In this document: positions 22,190 to 28,004 of the stretch, one piece after another
Layout: each line of letters opens with the position of its first letter
Position numbering within the stretch: position 1 is the stretch's first letter
NCBI GenBank assembly: GCA_050741255.1
Contig: JBOIEQ010000046.1
Location: 1-28,004, forward strand
Source of the DNA: CAZXNF01 sp050741255
GTDB taxonomy: Bacteria; Pseudomonadota; Gammaproteobacteria; Burkholderiales; SG8-41
Length of the DNA: 28,004 bases
Direction: 5' to 3'
The notes under the pieces: model-generated
What the model was told of the DNA's origin: nothing
The model's input: the letters and a program-made list of their open reading frames with translations, nothing else
Database searches by the model: none
Translations under genes and position numbers: made by a program

Positions 22190-23287
22190 TCAGTTTTGCA
22201 CGCTGTAGCGCGCCAGCAGTTCCGGGTCCGGGTCCGCGCCGAGGCCCGGCCCGTCGGGCACGCGGACGCGGCCGTTCTTCGGCAGCAGCGCTTCGCCGAA
22301 GGGGCTCGCCTCCAGCGTGCAGTAGAAGCGTTCGAGCAGCGGCGTCGCCGTGGCGGTGGACAGGATGTGCATGGTGGCGAGCGCCGCCGGGCCGAAGTAG
22401 GTGCAGTGCGGCACCAGCCGCACGTTGAAGGCTTCCGCCAGCGCCATCACCTTGCGCATCTCGGTGATGCCGCCCATTTTCGCGATGCTCGGCTGCACGA
22501 TCGACACCGCGCCCGCCTCCAGCATGAGCCGGAAATCGGTAAGCGTGCGCGCATTCTCGCCGGCGGCGATCAGGATGGGCGTTGAGCGCCGCACCTGCGC
22601 GAGGCCCGCGAAGTCCTCCGGCGGCCACACCGGCTCCTCGATCCACGTTGGCTCGAAAGGCGCGAGCGCGCGCGCCATCGCGATTGCCTCGCCGACGTTC
22701 CACGGGCAGTTGGTGTCGACCATCATTGGCACGCCGTCGCCCGCGCCCTTGCGGCCGGCGGCGACGTCGGCCACGGTTTTCTCGTGCAGTTTCAGGTGGT
22801 GGAAGCCCTTGGCGACGGCCTCGGCGGCGTTTTGTTCGACCAGCGCGGCGTCGTGGTACTGGAGCATGCTCGCGTAGGCGGTGATTTCGCGCCGCACGGC
22901 GCCGCCGAGCAGGCGGTGCAGCGGCAGGTTCGCCACCTTGCCCGCGATGTCCCACAGCGCGATGTCGAGACCCGACAGCGCGAAGGTGACCGGGCCGCCG
23001 CGGCCGAAGTTCTGCAGCTTGCGCGCGAGTTCGCTCATCAACGCCTCGATGGAAGCGGCGTCGCGACCGACGGCGAGGGGCGCGACCTGTTGCTCGATCA
23101 CCAGGCGCGTGGCCGGCGCGGTCGGGCCGCCGAAGGCCTCGCCCCAGCCGGAGATGCCGGCGTCGGTGTCCACCCGCAGCGCGAGGATGTCCATGGTCGT
23201 GCGCGGTTTCCCGCCGAATTGCGGATGCGGGCCGCCCATTTCGTAGGGGACCTTGAGCAGGTAGGTTTCGATGCGGGTGATTTTCAT
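22190..23287 (-). CDS. Enolase-superfamily (mandelate racemase/muconate lactonising type) enzyme
   Basis: 365 residues from Met at 23287 (MKITRIETYL). Lys166/His168 (KLHEK) take the place of the first acid/base pair. Metal ligands are Asp191 (VDTN), Glu217 or Glu218 (WIEEP) and Glu244 (AGENA). His294 (VPHCTYFGPA) is on the other barrel side. The usual dyad Asp before the G-G is Ser267 (QPSIAKMGG), as I recall for cycloisomerase-like members such as galactarolactone cycloisomerase; this was not checked. It should act on a hydroxy- or sugar-acid by proton abstraction next to a carboxylate. SD CGGAAAG lies about 7 nt before the ATG. An upstream in-frame extension to 23404 is not needed. Divergent from the SDR operon. 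Confidence 0.88.
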   Translation of the reverse strand: MKITRIETYLLKVPYEMGGPHPQFGGKPRTTMDILALRVDTDAGISGWGEAFGGPTAPATRLVIEQQVAPLAVGRDAASIEALMSELARKLQNFGRGGPVTFALSGLDIALWDIAGKVANLPLHRLLGGAVRREITAYASMLQYHDAALVEQNAAEAVAKGFHHLKLHEKTVADVAAGRKGAGDGVPMMVDTNCPWNVGEAIAMARALAPFEPTWIEEPVWPPEDFAGLAQVRRSTPILIAAGENARTLTDFRLMLEAGAVSIVQPSIAKMGGITEMRKVMALAEAFNVRLVPHCTYFGPAALATMHILSTATATPLLERFYCTLEASPFGEALLPKNGRVRVPDGPGLGADPDPELLARYSVQN

Positions 23288-23339
23288 GCGTTCGCTTTCC
23301 GGGGAGAGGGCGCGTGGCTCGTGCGCGGGGTTTGCGGCT

Positions 23340-23345
23340 ATCATA
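23340..23345 (-). promoter_or_regulatory. Possible -10 element (TATGAT) for the enolase-superfamily gene
   Basis: The minus-strand TATGAT lies within the 11-bp palindrome GCTATCATAGC (23337-23347) in the divergent spacer 23288-23422. No clear -35 box. It could also be an operator half-site; weak evidence. Confidence 0.25.
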
Positions 23346-23422
23346 GCTGCTGCGCGTTCGGCACGCAGCAGCGGGCGGCTGGACACTGCGCACCCAAAAA
23401 ACATTCAAGCGAAGGAAGCACC

Positions 23423-24199
23423 ATGGAGTGGGGACTCAAAGGGAAAGTCGTTGCCATCACCGGCGGCAGCCAGGGCATCGGGCGCGCGACCGCGTTCCGG
23501 TTCGCGGAAGAAGGCTCGAAACTCGCGCTGTGCGCGCGCCGCGCCGACGTGCTGAAGGCCACCGCGGACGAGATCCGCAAGCAGACCAAGGCGGAGATCC
23601 TCGAGATCGTCGCCGACGCCACCAAGCCCGGCGAGATGGAGCGCTTCATCGAGGAGACGGTCAAGCGCTACGGGCGCATCGACGTGGTGGTCAACAACGC
23701 CGGCGGTTCCGGGCAGGTGGCTTTCGACAAGGCCACCGACGCGGCCTTCGAGCAGGACATCGCGGTCAAGGTGTTCGCGCAGATCCGCACCACGCGCGCG
23801 GCGGCGCCGCACATGAAGAAGCAGGGCGGCGGCCGCATCATCAACCTCAACATGGTCGGCGCCAAGCAGCCGGGCGCGGCGCAGTTTCCGACAACCGTCA
23901 GCCGTGCCGCGGGACTCGCGCTCGCCAAGGGCCTGTCCAAGGAATACGCGGCCGACAACATCCTGGTCAACGTCGTCGCGGTCGGCAAGATCAAGTCCAT
24001 GCAGCAGGTGCGCCGCGCCGAGAAGGGCGGGATATCCGTCGAGGAGCATTACGAGAAGACGGGCAAGACCATCCCGATGGGCCGCATGGGCGAAGCGGAG
24101 GAGGTCGCGAACGTCATCGCCTTCCTCGCTTCGGACGCCGCGAGCTACGTGACGGGCACCTGCATCAACGTGGACGGCGGCCAGTCGGGCGTGCTCTAG
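23423..24199 (+). CDS. Short-chain dehydrogenase/reductase fold protein without the Tyr/Lys catalytic pair
   Basis: 258 residues with a complete classical SDR scaffold: GGSQGIG cofactor loop (14-20), NNAG (91-94) and the C-terminal GTCINVDGG. At the catalytic segment, Y-x-x-x-K is replaced by Thr157 and Arg161 (TTVSRAAG), and the catalytic Ser region reads N-L-N-M. Normal hydride-transfer catalysis by the Ser-Tyr-Lys triad is therefore not expected. It may be a variant enzyme using other residues, or a binding protein. SD GAAGGAAG lies about 6 nt before the ATG. pdxH starts 3 nt after its stop, so they are one operon. Confidence 0.88.
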   Translation: MEWGLKGKVVAITGGSQGIGRATAFRFAEEGSKLALCARRADVLKATADEIRKQTKAEILEIVADATKPGEMERFIEETVKRYGRIDVVVNNAGGSGQVAFDKATDAAFEQDIAVKVFAQIRTTRAAAPHMKKQGGGRIINLNMVGAKQPGAAQFPTTVSRAAGLALAKGLSKEYAADNILVNVVAVGKIKSMQQVRRAEKGGISVEEHYEKTGKTIPMGRMGEAEEVANVIAFLASDAASYVTGTCINVDGGQSGVL

Positions 24200-24202
24200 G
24201 CC

Positions 24203-24844
24203 GTGGACCACGCCAAGTACCAGGCGCTGCGCGTCGAGTACGCGCGGGCGACGCTGGAGGAGAAGGATGCCGCGGCCGACCCCTTCGCGCAGTTCACGAA
24301 GTGGTTCGACGAGGCGCTGGCGGCGGAACTGCCGCAGGCCAATGCGATGACGGTGGCGACCGTCGCGGCCGACGGCCAGCCCACGGCGCGCATCGTGCTG
24401 CTGAAAGGCACGGACGACCGCGGCTTCGTGTTTTTTACCAACTACGACAGCCGCAAGGGCCGCGAACTCGCCGCCAACGCGCGCGCCTGCCTGCTGTTCC
24501 ACTGGAGCCCGCTCGAGCGCCAGGTGCGCATCGACGGCCGTGTGGAGAAGGTGAGCGCGGCGGAGTCCGACGCCTACTTCGCGACGCGTCCGCTGGATGC
24601 GCGGCAGGGTGCGCGGGCGTCGCCGCAGAGCGAGGTCATCGCCGGTCGTGGGGTGCTTGAGGCGCGGCTCGCGGACACCGTAAAGAAGTACCCGCAGACC
24701 GTGCCGCGCCCGCCGCACTGGGGCGGCTACCGGCTGCTCCCGGAGTCGGCCGAGTTCTGGCAGGGGCGGCCGAGCCGGCTGCACGACCGTCTGGTGTATC
24801 GCAGGCAGGGCGCCGGCTGGCGCATCGAGCGGCTCGCGCCGTGA
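24203..24844 (+). CDS. pdxH: Pyridoxamine/pyridoxine 5'-phosphate oxidase
   Basis: 213 residues, the usual length (E. coli 218). An FMN enzyme that oxidises pyridoxine/pyridoxamine 5'-phosphate to pyridoxal 5'-phosphate. Recognisable are the N-terminal DPFAQFTKWFDEAL, the FMN-binding ARIVLLKG and FFTNYDSRKGRELAANARACLLFHW blocks, QVRIDGRVEKV, and the C-terminal PPHWGGYRLLPESAEFWQGRPSRLHDR segment that holds the substrate. The start is GTG at 24203, 3 nt after the SDR stop. The stop overlaps the next gene's GTG by 4 nt. A housekeeping gene placed here beside transport genes. Confidence 0.96.
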   Translation: MDHAKYQALRVEYARATLEEKDAAADPFAQFTKWFDEALAAELPQANAMTVATVAADGQPTARIVLLKGTDDRGFVFFTNYDSRKGRELAANARACLLFHWSPLERQVRIDGRVEKVSAAESDAYFATRPLDARQGARASPQSEVIAGRGVLEARLADTVKKYPQTVPRPPHWGGYRLLPESAEFWQGRPSRLHDRLVYRRQGAGWRIERLAP

Positions 24845-26178
24845 CCGGCGCGTACGCGCCGTCCGCCGCCGTTCCCCTTTCCGCGCGCCTCGGCGCGTGG
24901 CTGCTCGTCGCCGTCATCGCCCTCGTCATCCTCGCGGAGTTCTTTCCCGCCTATCCCGACTGGATCACCGGCGTCATCGCGTGGGCCGCGGTCGCCCTGT
25001 TCTGGCCGCGCTTCATCTGGCGGCAGCGGGCCGTCGTGATCGCGCTGACGTTCGTGGGCGCGCTGGGCATCGCGGCCGGGATGGCGGCGGGCGCGGGCGG
25101 CCTCATCACGCGCGCACTCGCGCAGAACACGCCGCTGACCGGCATGCTGGTCGCGGTGTCCTTCCTGCAACTGGTCACCGGCCGTCCGGCCGAAGGCGAA
25201 CGGCTGGAGAAGGGGCCGCGCGCGCTGGCGAGCACGCTCGCCGGCGTGCACCTGTTCGGCGCGGTCATCAACTACTCGGCGGTGGCGATCTTCGCGGAGC
25301 GCCTCGCGGCGCGCCGCCCGCTCGCGCTCGAGCAGGCGGTCGGCCTGTCGCAGGCCTTCATCATCGGCGCGCTGTGGTCGCCGTTCTACGGCTCGATGGC
25401 GATGGCGCTCACCTTCGCGCCGCGCACGAACCTGCTGGTCGTGATGGCGATGGGGGTGCCCCTCACGCTGTTAGCGCTCGCGCTGACCTGGGCGACGCTG
25501 TCCTCCGCGCGCTACGGGCACGCGCGCGAATTCGAGGGCTATCCGCTGCGGCTGGACACCCTGTGGGTGCCGGCGGTGCTGGCGGTCGGCGTGCTGATCG
25601 TGCACGCGGTGGCGCCGCAGTGGTCGGTACTCGCGGTCATCGCGGCGCTCGCGCCCCTGGTCACGTTCCTCACGCTGCTCGCGACAGACGGCAACCGGGC
25701 GCCGTTCCGCATGCGGATGCTGGTCGAAACGCGCGTGCCGGAAATGGGGGGCGAGATGGCGCTGTTCGTTGCCGCGGGCGTGCTGTCCGCCGGCATGGCG
25801 GGCGTGATCGCATGGCTGGATCTCGCGCTGCCGTTCACCCGTTTCGGCGGCGGAGAAGCGGCGCTGACGCTCGCGCTGATCGTGTTCGCCGCATGGCTCG
25901 GCTTCCACCCCATCATCCCGGTGTCGGTGCTGGGTCCGTGGATCGCGCCGCTGAACCCCGATCCGAACCTGCTCTCGATGACCTGCATCATGGGCTGGGG
26001 GATCGGCCTGACGGCCTGCCCGATGTCGAACACGCTGCTCGCGATCCGCGCGCGCTACGGCGTCTCGCTGCGGGCGATGCTCGCGGCGAACCGCAGGTTC
26101 AGCTTCGTGATGCTGGTGGTGTGCGCCGGCGTCCTTGTCGCCTACGCGCATTTCGTGCCGGCGGTGGCCGCTTCCTAG
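24841..26178 (+). CDS. Polytopic inner-membrane protein, probable transporter of unknown family
   Basis: 445 residues with about 12 to 13 hydrophobic segments. Two short Gly/Pro-rich segments in separate halves (ALWSPFYGSMAMAL near 177 and GIGLTACPMSNTLLAI in the last quarter) look like the re-entrant hairpins of two-fold-repeat ion-coupled transporters such as the ion-transporter superfamily; this resemblance is by pattern only. No ATPase or periplasmic domain. The GTG start overlaps the pdxH stop (GTGA), so it is translationally coupled. It ends at a 12-bp palindrome (26174-26185) between convergent genes. Substrate unknown. Confidence 0.8.
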   Translation: MTGAYAPSAAVPLSARLGAWLLVAVIALVILAEFFPAYPDWITGVIAWAAVALFWPRFIWRQRAVVIALTFVGALGIAAGMAAGAGGLITRALAQNTPLTGMLVAVSFLQLVTGRPAEGERLEKGPRALASTLAGVHLFGAVINYSAVAIFAERLAARRPLALEQAVGLSQAFIIGALWSPFYGSMAMALTFAPRTNLLVVMAMGVPLTLLALALTWATLSSARYGHAREFEGYPLRLDTLWVPAVLAVGVLIVHAVAPQWSVLAVIAALAPLVTFLTLLATDGNRAPFRMRMLVETRVPEMGGEMALFVAAGVLSAGMAGVIAWLDLALPFTRFGGGEAALTLALIVFAAWLGFHPIIPVSVLGPWIAPLNPDPNLLSMTCIMGWGIGLTACPMSNTLLAIRARYGVSLRAMLAANRRFSFVMLVVCAGVLVAYAHFVPAVAAS

Positions 26179-26185
26179 TACTAGG

Positions 26186-26758
26186 TTAGTACGGTCCCGG
26201 CGAATACCGCACGAAGCGTTTCAGCTCCGGCACGTAGACGAGTGCGATCAGGTCCTCGCGCCAGGTGCCGCGATAAGTGAAGACGAGGTTGATCTTCTCG
26301 CGCAGGATGGCTTTTTCCACCGCGGAGGCCGGCATCTTCGCCTGGCGGGCCACATCATCGATGAGCTGCGGGTCGAGGTCGCCCGCCTTCAGGCGGCGGC
26401 GCTCGAGTTTGGCGCCGTATTGCAGGCCGCCGCCGAAGAAGCGCTCGACCCATTCGCTCGCGGGGATGTCGCCTTCCTCGCGCAGCAGTTCGTTGAGGTC
26501 GGCCACCGTCATCGACCAGCGCTTCAGCCACAGCGGGCCCCGGCTGCCGCGGATGGCGAGCGAGGCGTGATAGCGGTCGCCCTGCAGGGCGAGGGAATAG
26601 GACAGGAATTCCGGCCGGCCGTCCCCGTCGATATCGACGCGCCAGACCTTGCGCAGTCCGGCGTCGGACTTCTGTTCGGCCGCGAAGCCGGGAGTGGTGA
26701 GGAGCGCGAGGGCAGCAAGCAGGACTGCGAGTCCGTTCAGACGGCAGCCACTCCTCAC
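26186..26758 (-). CDS. Exported protein of unknown function with a D-x-D-x-D-G loop
   Basis: 190 residues with a hydrophobic signal peptide (NGLAVLLAALALLTTPGFAA). Near the mature N-terminus is DIDGDGRPEF, a D-x-D-x-D-G loop like those of calcium-binding EF-hand or FG-GAP repeats. The rest is alpha/beta with no recognised family. The start is a GTG at 26758 inside repeat arm G: the repeat supplies both GTG and an upstream GAGGAG 6 nt before it. No in-frame ATG gives a better signal peptide. It ends convergent with the membrane-protein gene and starts 24 nt after the Bug gene's stop. Confidence 0.72.
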   Translation of the reverse strand: MRSGCRLNGLAVLLAALALLTTPGFAAEQKSDAGLRKVWRVDIDGDGRPEFLSYSLALQGDRYHASLAIRGSRGPLWLKRWSMTVADLNELLREEGDIPASEWVERFFGGGLQYGAKLERRRLKAGDLDPQLIDDVARQAKMPASAVEKAILREKINLVFTYRGTWREDLIALVYVPELKRFVRYSPGPY

Positions 26759-26780
26759 CGCTTACTCCTCACCCCTCACG
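26749..26780. repeat. Single arm of the CTCCTCAC octamer repeat (element G)
   Basis: A pyrimidine-rich arm, 24 of 25 bases identical to 971-995 of element A. No opposite arm is visible nearby. It overlaps the start of the exported-protein gene on the minus strand and supplies its start codon and probable Shine-Dalgarno. Confidence 0.75.
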
Positions 26781-26782
26781 CC

Positions 26783-27754
26783 TTATTCCGCCTTGACGCC
26801 GGCCTTTTGCACGATCCGGCGCCAGGTGTCGATGTCCTTGCGGATCGTGGTGCCGAACTGCTCCGGCGTGCCGCCGGCGGCGGAAACGCCGTCACCCTGC
26901 AGCTTTTCCTGCATGTCCTTGTTCTGCAGGATCTTGTTCAGTTCGGCGTTCAGGCGGTCCACGATCGGGCGCGGCAGGTTCTTCGGCCCGATGATGCCGT
27001 GCCACAGGATCACGTCGTAAGCCTTGAGGCTGGGCACGCCGGATTCCATGACCGTCGGCGTATCGGGCAGTGCGTCAATGCGCTTGGCGGTGGAAACCGC
27101 GATGCCCTTCAGCCGCCCGGTCTTCACCGGCGGCAGCGTCGCCGCCACGCTGCCCCACAGCAGCTGCGTCTGGCCGGCGATGGTGTCGATGATGGCAGGG
27201 CCGGTGCCCTTGTACGGGACGTGGATCATCTTGACACCCGCCATGTCGGCGAACAGCGCGGTGGCGAGGTGCACGATGCTGCCGGTGCCGCTGGAGGCGT
27301 AGATCAGGCCGTCCGGCTTGGACTTGGCGAGCGCGACCAGGTCCTTGATGTTCTTGACGGGCAGCGCCGGGTGGGCCGCGATCAGGAACGGGCCCTGCGA
27401 GAGCTGGATGATCGGGGTGATGTCGTTGGCCGGGTCGAAGGCCAGCTTGAAGAGGCTGGGGTTCACCGCGTAGCTGCCTGCGATCACCGTCAGGGTGTAG
27501 CCATCGGGCAAGGCCTTGGCGCCCAGTTCCGCGCCGAGCGAACCGCCGGCGCCGGGCCGGTTGTCCACGATGAACTGCTGGCCGAGCGCTTCCGTCAGCT
27601 TGGTGGCCGCGACGCGGGCGATGAAGTCGGTGCCGCCGCCCGGGGCGAAGGGCGCGATGATGCGGACGGTTTTGGTCGGGTAGGCCTGGCCCCAGGCGTA
27701 CGGGGCGGCGAGCGCGACGAGGGCGCCGGCGGCCAGCAGGGACTTGTTCTTCAT
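26783..27754 (-). CDS. Bug/TctC-family periplasmic solute-binding protein
   Basis: 323 residues with a signal peptide ending A-W-G-Q (about 23). Motifs: APFAPGGGTDFIARV, VDNRPGAGGSLG, IYASSGTGSIVHL, VPYKGTGPAI and the C-terminal DTWRRIVQKAGVKAE. SD GGAGGAG lies about 7 nt before the ATG. It precedes the exported-protein gene on the same strand. Upstream are a possible -10 (TAGAAT) and two hairpins. Ligand unknown. Confidence 0.93.
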   Translation of the reverse strand: MKNKSLLAAGALVALAAPYAWGQAYPTKTVRIIAPFAPGGGTDFIARVAATKLTEALGQQFIVDNRPGAGGSLGAELGAKALPDGYTLTVIAGSYAVNPSLFKLAFDPANDITPIIQLSQGPFLIAAHPALPVKNIKDLVALAKSKPDGLIYASSGTGSIVHLATALFADMAGVKMIHVPYKGTGPAIIDTIAGQTQLLWGSVAATLPPVKTGRLKGIAVSTAKRIDALPDTPTVMESGVPSLKAYDVILWHGIIGPKNLPRPIVDRLNAELNKILQNKDMQEKLQGDGVSAAGGTPEQFGTTIRKDIDTWRRIVQKAGVKAE

Positions 27755-27796
27755 GGATTTCTCCTCCAGCGGGTTCGGGGTCGTGCAGGGGGCGTC

Positions 27797-27802
27797 ATTC
27801 TA
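27797..27802 (-). promoter_or_regulatory. Possible -10 element (TAGAAT) for the last Bug gene
   Basis: The minus-strand TAGAAT lies 42 nt before the ATG at 27754. The -35 position (TGGCGC) is poor. Otherwise the 250 bp from 27755 to the window end hold no supported gene. Confidence 0.3.
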
Positions 27803-27900
27803 AGGGCAGGCCGGGCAGGGCGCCAGCGCGCCTAGAGGCTGTTATGGACCTTGAACGGAATGTGCGAGTTGCACGCCGCACCCTGGCAAGAAAGCAAAGT

Positions 27901-27959
27901 CGCCGGGGGCAGCCCGGCGGCTGCATACTTTCTCTTGTTCGGCCAAGAGAAAGTATGCA
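27901..27959. repeat. Two adjacent perfect hairpins (GC-rich, then AT-rich) at the window end
   Basis: The first stem pairs 27901-27907 with 27913-27919. The second pairs 27922-27937 with 27944-27959 exactly over 16 bp around a 6-nt loop (TTCGGC). The AT-rich second stem stands out from the high-GC surroundings. I recall similar paired hairpins as dispersed repeats in other proteobacterial genomes, but could not check. It may be a repetitive extragenic element; its right edge is near the window end. Confidence 0.8.
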
Positions 27960-28004
27960 AAGAGAAGGCCGCCCCGGCAAACCGCCGCTGGCGCGGTGCC
28001 CCTG

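Noticed and set aside
26174..26185. A 12-bp palindrome (CCTAGTACTAGG) between convergent genes
   Set aside because: It is too short to be a terminator, has no T-run, and a palindrome of this size can arise by chance.
27844..28004. Plus-strand open frame running off the window end, starting with ATG at 27844
   Set aside because: It reads straight through both hairpin elements, is basic and Arg-rich, has no Shine-Dalgarno and no recognised domain. More likely repeat sequence than a gene, though it cannot be excluded because the end is cut.
1..28004. Genomic island, prophage or IS element
   Set aside because: No transposase, integrase, tRNA or phage gene was found and base composition looks even by eye. 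The spacer repeats are the only mobile-looking sequences.

Overview
The window is high-GC, gene-dense and bacterial. The best fit is a betaproteobacterium, probably Burkholderiales or a related uncultured lineage. The main reason is six separate Bug/TctC-type periplasmic solute receptors in 28 kb, with no TctA or TctB membrane partner beside any of them; that expansion is typical of this class. The class is an inference from gene content. No rRNA, tRNA, transposase, integrase, phage gene or CRISPR array was seen, and no gene-free stretch exceeds 300 bp.

Region 1 (1-10513, + strand) looks catabolic. It holds a truncated M24-family enzyme, an FAD-linked 2-hydroxyacid dehydrogenase, E1-alpha, E1-beta and E2 of a 2-oxoacid dehydrogenase complex (no E3), a beta-hydroxyacid dehydrogenase, a carboxymuconolactone-decarboxylase-like protein, a D-Ala-D-Ala-ligase-like ATP-grasp enzyme, a second M24 protein that has lost its metal ligands, and a ceramidase-type (CREST) membrane hydrolase. 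A plausible logic is 2-hydroxyacid to 2-oxoacid to acyl-CoA.

Region 2 (10529-16177, - strand) reads as one operon with a good sigma70-like promoter at 16149-16177: Bug, Bug, aconitase-family large subunit, aconitase-family small subunit, Bug, lipoprotein. The two hydro-lyase subunits overlap by 4 nt. The large subunit keeps its three cluster cysteines, but the active-site loop of the small subunit and other substrate-contact signatures are replaced. This is the best candidate for an undescribed enzyme system: a divergent hydro-lyase with three dedicated binding proteins.

Region 3 (16294-22074) is mixed: an exported protein of unknown function, DsbC, a cysteine desulfurase, a tandem dimeric alpha/beta-barrel protein, a Bug receptor, a small helical protein and another Bug receptor. 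Region 4 (22190-27754) has an enolase-superfamily enzyme divergent from an operon of an SDR without its catalytic Tyr/Lys, pdxH and a polytopic membrane protein, then an exported protein and a sixth Bug receptor.

Two themes cross the window. First, six or seven intergenic spacers carry elements built from degenerate tandem 7-9-mers, most of them arranged as long inverted repeats. They touch stop codons, start codons and probably a ribosome binding site. Second, several enzymes keep the fold signatures of their family but lack canonical catalytic residues (both M24 proteins, the SDR, the aconitase pair, the enolase-superfamily protein and the CMD protein), so transferring the textbook function to them would be unsafe.
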